Position numbers and translations under genes: made by a program
Part shown: in pieces, positions 39,588-47,635 of the stretch
Layout: each line of letters opens with the position of its first letter
Numbering within the stretch: position 1 is the stretch's first letter
DNA from: a virus
DNA: 64,000 nt
Direction: 5' to 3' (one strand)
Virus record (IMG/VR): IMGVR_UViG_3300032116_000033
Span: 62,001-126,000 of that record
The notes under the pieces: model-generated
What the model was told of the DNA's origin: nothing
The model's database searches: none
What the model saw: the letters and a program-made list of their open reading frames with translations, nothing else

Positions 39588-40469
39588 CTAGAGGTCGTCT
39601 GGCGACCTTAGACCCAGAAGGGTGGGAAACCTCGGCGCATCTTTGACGCCTGAGGGCTGATACTTATATTTTACCAGCTTGCCCACCAAAGTATGCCTCT
39701 CGGCCCACAGCTTTGCCCTGAGTGCGTCGTCGAAGCCGGTGCCGATCTTGAACTCGATGCCGGACCTGAGGTCCTCGACTATGAGGGTACCGAGCACCCC
39801 CTTGGGAACGAGACCTGACTGAGCCTGACTTCGCTCCACTTTACCGAACGCGTCGGTCTTCGCCTCGTTAGTGTTGTGCATCTGCTCCTCGTAGCCCTTG
39901 ATCCTGGCCTCCGAGTCCTCAAACCGCTTCAGCTTCAGGAGAAAACCTTCCTTCATCGTGGACCTACCGCACTTGTAGGGTCCTTCCAGCGACCTCATCA
40001 TCACGCCCTCGTAGCCGAGCGCCAGCATCTCGTCCTCGTACGACAGGAGATCGTCTACGCCGCATATCAGATTGTGCTCGACTATGGAGAAGTGCTCGCC
40101 CTCGAACGAGGACCTACACATCATGTCTGTAAGATCTTTATATCGCTTAGAGAAGCATCGCTTAAGATCTCCGATTACGTAGTCGAACATCGCGAACCTG
40201 AAGTTCGGGTGACCGTCTCGACTCATAACGCCCGACGAAGACTCGTGAAACGTCTCGCCGACCAGCAGCTCGCCGTCTACGCCGTCTGGCATCACGTGCT
40301 CGACTATGGTGCGGATGTACGAGTTTGGTATGGGCTTGAACGTGCGGCTCAGGAGCTTACCGTCCACCTTGAGCGCGCGGATGCCGTCGAGCTTGGGCGA
40401 GGCCAGGACTGGGAACTTGATCTTCTTGAGATCTTCGGCTGCGACTGCGAGCATCGGTCTGGTTATCAT
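39588..40469 (-). CDS. ATP-dependent DNA ligase
   Basis: The 293-residue product has motif I SPKLDGIRA with the AMP-accepting Lys26, motif III-like FAMFDYVIGD, motif IV EGVMMR and motif V LLKLKRF. A C-terminal OB-fold-like part follows (SGIEFKIGTGF, VKYKYQPSG). The size matches small phage ligases with only the nucleotidyltransferase and OB domains. It seals nicks during replication and repair. A CCGATCCGA motif lies upstream. Confidence 0.92.
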   Translation of the reverse strand: MITRPMLAVAAEDLKKIKFPVLASPKLDGIRALKVDGKLLSRTFKPIPNSYIRTIVEHVMPDGVDGELLVGETFHESSSGVMSRDGHPNFRFAMFDYVIGDLKRCFSKRYKDLTDMMCRSSFEGEHFSIVEHNLICGVDDLLSYEDEMLALGYEGVMMRSLEGPYKCGRSTMKEGFLLKLKRFEDSEARIKGYEEQMHNTNEAKTDAFGKVERSQAQSGLVPKGVLGTLIVEDLRSGIEFKIGTGFDDALRAKLWAERHTLVGKLVKYKYQPSGVKDAPRFPTLLGLRSPDDL

Positions 40470-40501
40470 GTTTAAACCTCGTATGTTTCGCTGCTCATGT
40501 A

Positions 40502-40510
40502 TCGGATCGG
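40502..40510 (-). promoter_or_regulatory. CCGATCCGA promoter-like motif
   Basis: Minus strand ATACCGATCCGATAC, 33 bases upstream of the DNA ligase start. One base differs at the eighth position from CCGATCCTA. It abuts a plus-strand TATAAT. Confidence 0.4.
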
Positions 40511-40512
40511 TA

Positions 40513-40518
40513 TATAAT
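40513..40518 (+). promoter_or_regulatory. Possible TATAAT element for the 40537 gene
   Basis: TATATAAT followed by GGAGGAG and the ATG at 40537. Divergent with the ligase promoter motif. Confidence 0.35.
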
Positions 40519-40536
40519 CACTATGGAGGAGTTTTT

Positions 40537-40926
40537 ATGGCAGACAAGATGAAAGACCCTAAGAACCTGATGCACTACCTTTTGACGACCCACGCACCGC
40601 TCATCAACCAGACCATAAACAGCCTAAAAGGGACCGGAAAACTCCCCAAGGACATGGAAGACTGGGAGTTTCACGAAGCGGGCATGCGCGGGCTGATGGA
40701 GGCTGTAATGGACTACAAGCCAGAGGTTGCCCAGCGGACCATGCCTGACTCAAAGAACCCGTTCGCGACGTTCGCCAGAACCAGGATATCGGGCCGTATC
40801 CAGGACCACGCTGACTCCATGCATCAGATCCCCAAGCACATCCGCCAGCAGGCCAAGCGGTTCGAGGCCCAGAGTCAACCCCAGGCCCCAGTAACCACAC
40901 CAAAACCGGACACAGAGAAACCTTAG
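40537..40926 (+). CDS. Possible sigma-region-2-like protein
   Basis: The 129-residue product has HEAGMRGLMEAVMDYKP, then NPFATFARTRISGRIQDHADS, which parallels sigma region 2.1-2.3: a helix with Gly-Leu-x-x-Ala, an aromatic Tyr, an F-x-T-F/Y-A-R helix and Arg-rich continuation. The remaining C-terminus is Gln/Pro-rich and disordered. Together with the weaker candidate at 23949, this could be a phage transcription factor. GGAGGAG precedes the ATG. Tentative. Confidence 0.55.
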   Translation: MADKMKDPKNLMHYLLTTHAPLINQTINSLKGTGKLPKDMEDWEFHEAGMRGLMEAVMDYKPEVAQRTMPDSKNPFATFARTRISGRIQDHADSMHQIPKHIRQQAKRFEAQSQPQAPVTTPKPDTEKP

Positions 40927-41267
40927 TCTTCAGAGCGAAGGATCTCGTCGACCTGCCGATCGAAGCTGGCGAGGAACGAGATCTGCTTCGCGTTGTCGAC
41001 GACCTGGTTCATCAGCGGATCCTCGAACAGCGGATGGTTCGCACCCACGATAAACTCGCACAGTCGGTTCCTGAGATTGTTCTGAAGACCGATGAGGATG
41101 TCTCTGTCGATCTTGCTGTTGAACGCGGTCTCGAACTCTTGAAGAGCTTTAGTGAACTCTGGCGACGGTTCGATCGCGAAGTGCTCGATGAAATCTCTGA
41201 TGTTTCTGCAGTCCTCTGCGTCGATGAAGAGATCTGTAAGCGGCGTAAATTGCACATCATTTGTCAT
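40923..41267 (-). CDS. Hypothetical helical protein (114 aa)
   Basis: The start at 41267 follows GGAG; an in-frame ATG at 41300 lies on a TATAAT element and lacks an SD. Helical and acidic, no named domain. Converges with the sigma-like gene by 4 bases. Confidence 0.65.
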   Translation of the reverse strand: MTNDVQFTPLTDLFIDAEDCRNIRDFIEHFAIEPSPEFTKALQEFETAFNSKIDRDILIGLQNNLRNRLCEFIVGANHPLFEDPLMNQVVDNAKQISFLASFDRQVDEILRSED

Positions 41268-41298
41268 GATTTTCTCCGTTTTTTGTCGTGATGAAGGC

Positions 41299-41304
41299 AT
41301 TATA
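41299..41304 (-). promoter_or_regulatory. Possible TATAAT promoter element
   Basis: Minus strand TATAATGCC, 31 bases upstream of the ATG at 41267. No -35 recognised. Confidence 0.35.
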
Positions 41305-41467
41305 CAGACGATGACGTGTTTAGATCGCTGGCCCAGGTAGAATAAGGATCAGGACAAGTAATGACACGGAGTTCTAGAAATGCGCACCCCATCGTACACC
41401 TACAGCGTGAAAACCACGACAAACATATCCTCGAATAGTCTCTATTATTTCACCGTTACATCATCAG

Positions 41468-41473
41468 TATAAT
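41468..41473 (+). promoter_or_regulatory. Possible TATAAT element upstream of nrdB
   Basis: TATAAT 62 bases before nrdB. The 267-bp gap 41268-41534 holds this, a minus-strand TATAAT and nothing else recognisable. Confidence 0.35.
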
Positions 41474-41534
41474 CTATAAACCTGAGATCACAGGCTATAC
41501 TACAGTAGTCTGATCTTCACCAACGAGGCGTGGA

Positions 41535-42524
41535 ATGCTCACCGCACCGCGATTAGTTTATCGTCCTTTCTTGTATCCGCAAGCCTTCGAGTACTTCTCG
41601 AAGCAAGCCATGGCTCACTGGGTTCCGACCGAGGTCTCGATGGCGGGCGACATCCGCGACTACAACGAGAACCTCTCGAGCGCAGAGCGAAGCGTCGTGA
41701 TCAAGATCCTGAGACTCTTCACGACGCTCGAGATCGACGCCGAGGAGTATTGGTCCAGCCACGTCGCCAAGTGGTTCCCGCATCCTGAGATCCAGCAGAT
41801 GGCCTCGCTCAACGGCGGTATGGAGGCGATACACATCTGGGGCTACGACTATCTCTCCCAGAGTCTGAACCTTCCGCTGTCTGAGTACGAAGCCTTCCTG
41901 AAGGACCCGGCGATGAAGGCGAAGAAGGAGAGGCTCGGCGAGGTTCTGTCGAAGACCGAGACACTCGAGGACAAGGCACTGAGTCTCGCGGTCTTCTCCG
42001 CGTTCACCGAGGGTGTGTCGCTCTTCTCGTCGTTCGCGGTTCTGATGTCGTTCTCACGCTTCGGCAAGCTCAAGGGCGTCGCGAACATCGTGTCGTGGTC
42101 GGTGAGAGACGAGTCGCTTCACTCCGAAGCAGGATGCTGGCTCTTCAGGAAGCTGATAGAGGAGAACCCGCAGATAATGACAGACAAGCTCAGACACGAC
42201 ATCCTGGATGCTGCGCGTCAGACCGTCGAGCTCGAGGACGACTACATCGACTCCGTGTTCTCCGAGGGCGAGATCCAGGAGCTCTCGTCCAAGGACCTAA
42301 AGGCGTACATCCGCTTCCGCGCCAACACCAAGCTCGAGGACTTGGGTCTCAAGCGCAACTGGCGCAACGTGGACATGCAGGCCGTTAAAAGAATAACGCA
42401 GTGGTTCGACATAATGGTGAGCGGCGGCGAGCACGCGGACTTCTTCGCGCTCCGCAGCACTGCCTACTCCAAGGGGCACGTTTCTTGGAACACGATCAAC
42501 TTCGACGAAAGGGCGTATCGATGA
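41535..42524 (+). CDS. nrdB: Ribonucleotide reductase class I, beta subunit
   Basis: The 329-residue product has the diiron/radical core: LEIDAEEYW, NGGMEAIHIWGYDYL (E-x-x-H-x-x-x-Y, with the Tyr at the radical position), the later FTEGVSLFSSFAVL and RDESLHSEAG (metal ligands). It supplies the radical for the alpha subunit, reducing ribonucleotides to deoxyribonucleotides. The stop overlaps the nrdA start as ATGA. Confidence 0.92.
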   Translation: MLTAPRLVYRPFLYPQAFEYFSKQAMAHWVPTEVSMAGDIRDYNENLSSAERSVVIKILRLFTTLEIDAEEYWSSHVAKWFPHPEIQQMASLNGGMEAIHIWGYDYLSQSLNLPLSEYEAFLKDPAMKAKKERLGEVLSKTETLEDKALSLAVFSAFTEGVSLFSSFAVLMSFSRFGKLKGVANIVSWSVRDESLHSEAGCWLFRKLIEENPQIMTDKLRHDILDAARQTVELEDDYIDSVFSEGEIQELSSKDLKAYIRFRANTKLEDLGLKRNWRNVDMQAVKRITQWFDIMVSGGEHADFFALRSTAYSKGHVSWNTINFDERAYR

Positions 42525-44212
42525 GTCTGCAGGATCTGAAAGACAGAGGGTTGGCCCCAGAGTGGCTCACTGAGCCCGGATACCAGACGCTGTGCGGCGG
42601 GTATCTGTTGCCCGGTGAGAGCCCCCGCGACGCGTGGCGCCGTGTAGCGGTGTCAGCTGCTGCGCATCTCAGCAAGCCGGAGATGGCCGACCGCTTCTTC
42701 GATGTCATGTGGAACGGCTGGCTGTGCGCAGCGACGCCGGTCCTGTCGAACACAGGAACAGAGCGCGGACTTCCGATAAGCTGCTACTCGATACACGTCG
42801 ACGACTCTACCGACAGCATCTTCACCAAGAACCACGAGCTCGCCATGCTCAGCAAGTACGGTGGAGGCGTGGGCATATACATGGGCGACATCCGTGCCGC
42901 AGGGTCGAAGATCTCTACGGGCGGGACCACCGAAGGCCTCATACCGTTCGCTAAGGTCTACGACTCGACGATCATCGGCGTCTCGCAGGGAAACATGCGC
43001 CGAGGTGCGGCCGCAGTGTATGCTCCGTGGTACCACGGCGACATCGCTTCTTTCCTGCGGATGCGGAGGCCTGAGGGCGACGTCAATCGTCAGTGCATGA
43101 ACCTGCACCACGGAGTCTGTCTCGACGACGATTTCTTCGAGAAGCTGAAGGAAGGCGACGAGAAGACGCGAGAGCTATGTCGCGAGATCTACAAGATGCG
43201 ACTCGAGACCGGAGAGCCTTACTGGTTCATGTCCGGCAACGTCAGGCGCAATAGGCCTGAGGCTTACGTCAAGCACGGACTCGAGGTCCACACGTCCAAC
43301 ATCTGCAACGAGATCTACCTACACACCGACCCAGACCACTCCTTCGTGTGCTGTCTGAGCTCAATGAACCTGGCCAAGTATCACGAGTGGAAGGACACGG
43401 ACGCGGTCTACGTCGCGACCTGGTTCCTCGAAGGCGTGATGACAGAGTTCATAAAGAAAGCGGAAGGTCGCCCAGGCTTCGAGGCTGCGGTTCGCCACGC
43501 CAAGAAAGGAAGAGCGCTGGGTCTTGGTGTGCTAGGCTGGCACACGCTCCTGCAGTCCGAGATGGTGTCGATGGGAGACTTCAGGGCCACGATACTCAAC
43601 CGCGCGATCTTCAAGAAGATGAAGGAAGAGGCCACGAGGGCTTCAAGGGACATGGCCAAGGAGTACGGCGAGCCGCAGTGGTGCAAGGGCACCGGCATGC
43701 GCAACACCCATCTTCTCGCGATCGCACCGACCGCGTCCAACTCTATAATCTCTGGAAACGTGTCTGCTGGCATCGAGCCGATCAACGCCAACGCGTACGT
43801 CAAGAAGACCGCCAAGGGAACGTTCATCGAGTTCAATCCGCTCCTGAAAGCGCTCTTGGCCAAGAAAGGCAAGGACGACGAGCAGACGTGGAAGACCATA
43901 GTCGAGGACGGAGGATCGGTCAGGAACCTGTCGTTCCTTGACGATCAGGAGAAGGCCGTGTTCCGCACCGCCTTCGAGATCGACCAGCGCGTTCTGATCG
44001 ACATGGCAGGCGATCGTCAGAAGTACGTATGCCAGGGCCAGAGTCTCAACCTCTTCTTCTCGGCAGACGTGGACCCGCAGTACTTCCATGAGGTGCACAT
44101 GCGCGCCTACGAGGCGGGCCTCAACGGTCTATACTACGTGAGATCGAGCTCGGTCCTGAGGGCAGACATCTCTTCTCGCAGCGCCGAGGACTGCGTGGCC
44201 TGTCATGCATAG
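42521..44212 (+). CDS. nrdA: Ribonucleotide reductase class I, alpha subunit
   Basis: The 563-residue product starts in an ATGA overlap with nrdB. It has the barrel motifs of class I alpha subunits (LPISCYSIHVDDS, SKYGGGVGIYMGDIRAAGS, FVCCLSSMNLAKY, IAPTASNSIISGNVSAGIEP) and a C-terminal redox pair (CVACHA). It is shorter than the usual 700-plus residues because an N-terminal ATP-cone is missing, so dATP feedback inhibition is probably absent. This suits a phage that wants unrestrained dNTP synthesis. Confidence 0.92.
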   Translation: MSLQDLKDRGLAPEWLTEPGYQTLCGGYLLPGESPRDAWRRVAVSAAAHLSKPEMADRFFDVMWNGWLCAATPVLSNTGTERGLPISCYSIHVDDSTDSIFTKNHELAMLSKYGGGVGIYMGDIRAAGSKISTGGTTEGLIPFAKVYDSTIIGVSQGNMRRGAAAVYAPWYHGDIASFLRMRRPEGDVNRQCMNLHHGVCLDDDFFEKLKEGDEKTRELCREIYKMRLETGEPYWFMSGNVRRNRPEAYVKHGLEVHTSNICNEIYLHTDPDHSFVCCLSSMNLAKYHEWKDTDAVYVATWFLEGVMTEFIKKAEGRPGFEAAVRHAKKGRALGLGVLGWHTLLQSEMVSMGDFRATILNRAIFKKMKEEATRASRDMAKEYGEPQWCKGTGMRNTHLLAIAPTASNSIISGNVSAGIEPINANAYVKKTAKGTFIEFNPLLKALLAKKGKDDEQTWKTIVEDGGSVRNLSFLDDQEKAVFRTAFEIDQRVLIDMAGDRQKYVCQGQSLNLFFSADVDPQYFHEVHMRAYEAGLNGLYYVRSSSVLRADISSRSAEDCVACHA

Positions 44213-44393
44213 CATGTGGACCGCCAGGGTATACGGCGAGCGAATCAACACAGACTGCTGGGTGAAGTCTACGTGCGTCTTGCACAACACGATGAACGTG
44301 ATGTACCTGCTGGGTATATTATCTCAGCAGCCGATGATGATCGACAGCTACAGGGCAACGATGAGGATGGGTGAGGATAAGACATGGCGTTAG
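44205..44393 (+). CDS. Hypothetical protein after nrdA (62 aa)
   Basis: The ATG lies inside the end of nrdA (8-base overlap), so it is probably coupled. Contains two cysteines (TDCWVKSTC) that could serve as a redox pair, but it does not look like a thioredoxin or glutaredoxin. Overlaps the next gene by 10 bases. Confidence 0.5.
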   Translation: MHSMWTARVYGERINTDCWVKSTCVLHNTMNVMYLLGILSQQPMMIDSYRATMRMGEDKTWR

Positions 44394-44638
44394 TCATACC
44401 GATGATCAAGAAGACCGTAGAGACAAAGGTTCTCGCAGCGTTCCAGAAAGAGTTCGGCTCTCTTCAGGGAGACAACTCGGCCGCGATGGAGAGCTGGCAG
44501 AAGCAGGCTAAGATCGCCGGTGAGATCGCCGGCGCCATAGTCGAGATCCTAATGACCCAAGCCGAGGTAGCGCCCGGTATTCCGGTTGCTACGCCGGTTG
44601 GGCCGGGCGCTACGACCGGGCCTGGAAAGATACTGTGA
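44384..44638 (+). CDS. Small virion-type protein (84 aa)
   Basis: An N-terminal amphipathic helix, then a Gly/Pro/Ala/Thr-rich tail (ATPVGPGATTGPGKIL). This build recurs in small tail or baseplate proteins of large phages. Last gene of the plus-strand nrd island; no terminator follows. Confidence 0.6.
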   Translation: MALVIPMIKKTVETKVLAAFQKEFGSLQGDNSAAMESWQKQAKIAGEIAGAIVEILMTQAEVAPGIPVATPVGPGATTGPGKIL

Positions 44639-44639
44639 T

Positions 44640-44870
44640 CTATTTCTTGGGTGTGAGACGGTAGGATCTCTTGACTGATTTGTTGGCCTTCTCTCGCTCG
44701 AGCTTGAGCTTCTCTTCTTTCTCTTTGTTTGCTTTCATGATATCTTCGAAGCTGAAGTCTTTGTCCGGCGGAGGAGCTGAAGGTGTCTCTGCTGCAGGCG
44801 CATTTGCCTTCTCTTCTCGTTTGGCCGCCAGCGATACGACGTTGTCTTTTCCTTGGTTCTTGTCTGTCAT
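44640..44870 (-). CDS. Hypothetical charged protein (76 aa)
   Basis: The start at 44870 follows GGAGATG. Ala/Pro-rich first half and Lys/Glu-rich second half, probably disordered. Function unknown. Confidence 0.6.
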   Translation of the reverse strand: MTDKNQGKDNVVSLAAKREEKANAPAAETPSAPPPDKDFSFEDIMKANKEKEEKLKLEREKANKSVKRSYRLTPKK

Positions 44871-44880
44871 ATCATCTCCG

Positions 44881-45267
44881 TTATTCATGCTTCATGCAGG
44901 CCGTCGTTATCCAGCCTTTCTTGGTCAGTCTGCCTGGTCTTCCGCACGTCTCGCAGACACGCATCGACTCTTCCTCGTACCTTGCGGTGATGTCCATTAT
45001 CTCCTGGGTCGGGCACGAGACCGTTATGCGAAGCGAGCCGTACTTCTCCTTTACGTCTGTGATCCTTGGAACATACTCTGGGTCTACTTCCGGCGGCATC
45101 CTTGCGATCTCTTGCTCGATCTCGAAGGCACATTCAGCTATGAGCTCGTGCCACCCTTCCATGACCGATATCACCGGCTTGTCCCTCATGGCTACAGGAT
45201 AAGACCTGTAGAGGTCCTCTACGCTGGACTCGAAGTCCTTCAATGGTGTCGGTTCTTTACTCGTCAT
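44881..45267 (-). CDS. Zinc-finger-tailed protein (128 aa)
   Basis: Has EKYGSLRITVSC and a C-terminal CETCGRPGRL...CMKH cluster, a recurrent architecture of uncharacterised phage and prophage proteins (a 'KYGxLR' core with a Cys/His zinc site). Coupled to the upstream gene by 4 bases. Confidence 0.7.
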   Translation of the reverse strand: MTSKEPTPLKDFESSVEDLYRSYPVAMRDKPVISVMEGWHELIAECAFEIEQEIARMPPEVDPEYVPRITDVKEKYGSLRITVSCPTQEIMDITARYEEESMRVCETCGRPGRLTKKGWITTACMKHE

Positions 45268-45548
45268 CCACCTGATCCGTTGAGTCGACTGTCGCGCTTC
45301 CAGTGGTTCGATATGAGTCCGCTGAGGTACGCTGTCAGACTTGCTCTGTCGGCCATTCGTTTCTTGTTGGAGTCTTTGTCGGCGAACGATATCAGACCCT
45401 GATCTGCGTAGTCCAGCATCTTCAGCGTAACGAGCTTCCGTATCTCTCTTGGCACAGCGTCTTTTGCAGCACGCCCTGCCATGTCGATGTTAGCCTGCCT
45501 CAGGATCTCGATGGTCGCTTGATATACTGCTTCTTTCTGAGACATCAT
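45264..45548 (-). CDS. Short paralogue of the 58857/60409 family (94 aa)
   Basis: The C-terminal YLSGLISNHWKRDSRLNG aligns with YIAGLITNWHNKDKRLNA (58857) and YVMGMVTNWWNKSKELNG (60409). It lacks the following C-terminal domain of those proteins. The family is common in phages, with function unknown to me. Confidence 0.65.
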   Translation of the reverse strand: MMSQKEAVYQATIEILRQANIDMAGRAAKDAVPREIRKLVTLKMLDYADQGLISFADKDSNKKRMADRASLTAYLSGLISNHWKRDSRLNGSGG

Positions 45549-45799
45549 AGCTTGAAGCCCTCTCCAGGTTTCTTTACATCTGAGGTTATACTGCCGTAGC
45601 AGTTTCTTGACTCGCTTAGTCGATCGTACAGTCCTGACTTAGTGTTCATGATGTGGTCACTCATCTGCCTGTTTAGTTTTTTGAGCTCGGTCATTACCGC
45701 GGGATCAGTATACGTGACGTAGTGAGAACTGTACGGCATGAAGTATCCGACTGCAAAACCCACACACACGATGAACGCCATCAGCAGAAAAAACAACAT
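45545..45799 (-). CDS. Single-pass membrane protein (84 aa)
   Basis: The ATG at 45799 has AGAGG at good spacing; a GTG at 45805 does not. One transmembrane helix in the first 20 residues, then a soluble helical domain. Coupled to the next gene. Possibly an envelope protein. Confidence 0.65.
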   Translation of the reverse strand: MLFFLLMAFIVCVGFAVGYFMPYSSHYVTYTDPAVMTELKKLNRQMSDHIMNTKSGLYDRLSESRNCYGSITSDVKKPGEGFKL

Positions 45800-45814
45800 A
45801 AACACCTCTCATGA

Positions 45815-46036
45815 TTATTCTTTTTCATTGTATCTCTCTATCGCCTTGATAGTATCGGCAGACGGGTCCCTCGACGCAGCCCATACATTAGACGCAGCGG
45901 CAGTGGTTCTGCCTATGATGTATATCGCGAGTATAGACGGGAGCATTATCTCTATGTTGACGTTCTTGAACCAAGCCAGAAGCAGGCATCCTACGACCGA
46001 TATAAAAGTCAGTATAAAAGACATCTTGTTTTTCAT
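45815..46036 (-). CDS. Two-helix membrane protein, holin candidate
   Basis: The start at 46036 follows GGAGG. Two transmembrane helices (about 6-24 and 31-50) separated by a short loop, then GRTTAAASNVWAASRDP and a charged tail. Size and topology fit class II holins, but lysis genes are not adjacent, so this is only a candidate. Confidence 0.6.
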   Translation of the reverse strand: MKNKMSFILTFISVVGCLLLAWFKNVNIEIMLPSILAIYIIGRTTAAASNVWAASRDPSADTIKAIERYNEKE

Positions 46037-46062
46037 GGTGAAGACCTCCTTCACCAATCTTA

Positions 46063-46599
46063 TCATTCCTCGGCCCTTAAGCTACAAGCGCTTAATTTTT
46101 CAAGCTTTTCACTGTACAAGAAGTCTCTTATCAGCATCTCCCAGTTCTCAAACATATCATCGTCGCTCAGCATAGACGGGTTCATTATGTGGAGCCGGTC
46201 TTCTACGTGAGGCATCTCCATCAGACAGTGCCCAAGCTCGTGCCACACTAGGATCTTGAACTCCAGAGACTCTAGATCGTACCGCGAGCTCGTCACGATC
46301 ACGCGCCTGAGGTTGTTGTCGTACACGATGCACACGCCTACGACGTCAGGATCGTTTGGAGAGACCCTCTTCTTCATGACTATGTCGATGGTGTTTGAGA
46401 AATTTACGGCGCACTTCTCCGCGTACTCCGTCATCCTGCAGTACTGGAGGAACTCTGCCACGTGCGGTCTTATGTTGTCGTCGACCTTGTCGAGCTCCGC
46501 GTCCTTGGTGCTTACGTACAAGACCCTGGTGTCAGGATGCTCGACACCGCAAGCTGCCAGCGCGACATAAATCACGAGACCGACTAATTTAGTTCGCAT
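46063..46599 (-). CDS. Metzincin-like metalloprotease lipoprotein
   Basis: The start at 46599 follows GGGGAGG. Residues 1-16 are a signal sequence and VALAAC gives the lipidated Cys17. WHELGHCLMEMPH (residues 119-131) supplies HExxH and a third His, one residue further than the classic metzincin spacing. HIMNPS follows with a Met in the Met-turn position (about 139). It is probably a lipid-anchored zinc protease in the periplasm or outer membrane. Targets unknown. Confidence 0.75.
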   Translation of the reverse strand: MRTKLVGLVIYVALAACGVEHPDTRVLYVSTKDAELDKVDDNIRPHVAEFLQYCRMTEYAEKCAVNFSNTIDIVMKKRVSPNDPDVVGVCIVYDNNLRRVIVTSSRYDLESLEFKILVWHELGHCLMEMPHVEDRLHIMNPSMLSDDDMFENWEMLIRDFLYSEKLEKLSACSLRAEE

Positions 46600-46808
46600 A
46601 CGGCTATAGCCTCCCCGTTTACAACGGCAAATTTTCCTGTGAACTCGGCGTCGAACGCCTCGCACTGGGTGTGTAGATCCGGTATGTCCGCTTTCACGAA
46701 GGCAGAAGGAAAGAAGTAGAAGAGGACCAGCATGAACACGACGAACAAGAAAAGCAGGATCCTGGCCTTCTCAAGGATGGACGCTTCGGTCCAGAGCTTT
46801 ATCATCAT
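46584..46808 (-). CDS. Membrane protein with exported C-terminal domain (74 aa)
   Basis: One transmembrane helix at about 14-35, then ~38 residues with two cysteines (QCEAFDAEF, VCELN) that could form a disulfide in the periplasm. GGAG precedes the start. Overlaps the metalloprotease lipoprotein gene. Confidence 0.6.
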   Translation of the reverse strand: MMIKLWTEASILEKARILLFLFVVFMLVLFYFFPSAFVKADIPDLHTQCEAFDAEFTGKFAVVNGEAIAVCELN

Positions 46809-47100
46809 GGCTCCTCTCCCTAAACCCGCAGATTATGGCGTACTCTTGCACGGACGTCTTCGTGATCTTCACTGCGCAGTGAAGAGGCGAGTAGCGTCTC
46901 CTGCACCCGTCGTTCATGAGCTTCACCATCGACTGGTCATAGTCTGTCCACGGCTCAACGTCTCCCAAGACGACTATGGTGTCTGGGCAGCTGGAGTAGA
47001 CGACTATCGGGATCTCTTTCGGCAACGGCTCGAGTGTCGGGACCGTGTCGTGGGTCGCGCAACCAGCCGCGATCATCGCTGAAAGTATCGCTTTTTTCAT
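46771..47100 (-). CDS. Lipoprotein (109 aa)
   Basis: Signal sequence with lipobox IAAGC (Cys14). The mature domain has four further cysteines (SSCPD, DGCRRR, LHCAVK, IICGF) and may be disulfide-bonded. Envelope location expected; function unknown. Confidence 0.7.
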   Translation of the reverse strand: MKKAILSAMIAAGCATHDTVPTLEPLPKEIPIVVYSSCPDTIVVLGDVEPWTDYDQSMVKLMNDGCRRRYSPLHCAVKITKTSVQEYAIICGFRERSHDDKALDRSVHP

Positions 47101-47420
47101 ATGACCTTCATCTTCCTTAGCGGTGAAACGAACTTTACAATGAACACGTCTCTTATGTCTCTGTCGATCTTCTTCCTCGCCTCATCGAGCGAGAAGACCC
47201 GTATATAGGCCCAGTCGTTGACCGGCATAAACACGTACGGCGTGTCGACCGTGTACACGAGCTTCGGCCCGAAGACGGTGCTCTTGTAGTTCGCGTATAT
47301 CTTCTTGCCTCTGTAGACCTCGACAAGAGACACACGCTCAGCGATCCTGCAGAAAGACACTGCGATGTAGTCGCACAACAGGACCAACAGCGCTGCCTTC
47401 AGCAGGATCAGCATCGTCAT
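47097..47420 (-). CDS. Membrane-anchored protein (107 aa)
   Basis: N-terminal hydrophobic helix (about 3-20), then a beta-rich domain (KIYANYKSTVFGPKLVYTVD). Coupled to both neighbours by 4-base overlaps, within a cluster of envelope proteins. Confidence 0.65.
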   Translation of the reverse strand: MTMLILLKAALLVLLCDYIAVSFCRIAERVSLVEVYRGKKIYANYKSTVFGPKLVYTVDTPYVFMPVNDWAYIRVFSLDEARKKIDRDIRDVFIVKFVSPLRKMKVI

Positions 47421-47596
47421 TCTTTGACTCGCTCAGAGTTTATGCACTCTACTGCTTTGTCGTAGATGCGGTCGCAGTACGCAGACGAAGCGTCGGTGCT
47501 CTTGGTCTCGCCGAACTCGGTCGCGATCACAAGCCCCATGAACACGCCTACCGACATAAAGAAGATCGCCAGGATGATGTGTCTTATAATGTTCAT
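47417..47596 (-). CDS. Small membrane protein (59 aa)
   Basis: The ATG at 47596 has GGGAG at good spacing; upstream in-frame codons are TTG. One transmembrane helix at about 5-26 and a short soluble part with two cysteines. A TATAAT element lies 26 bases upstream. Confidence 0.6.
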   Translation of the reverse strand: MNIIRHIILAIFFMSVGVFMGLVIATEFGETKSTDASSAYCDRIYDKAVECINSERVKE

Positions 47597-47621
47597 ATGC
47601 AACTCCCATGATGCACACGGA

Positions 47622-47627
47622 ATTATA
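47622..47627 (-). promoter_or_regulatory. Possible TATAAT promoter for the envelope-protein run
   Basis: Minus strand GTATAATTCCG, 26 bases upstream of the ATG at 47596. Confidence 0.35.
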
Positions 47628-47635
47628 CTATATGA

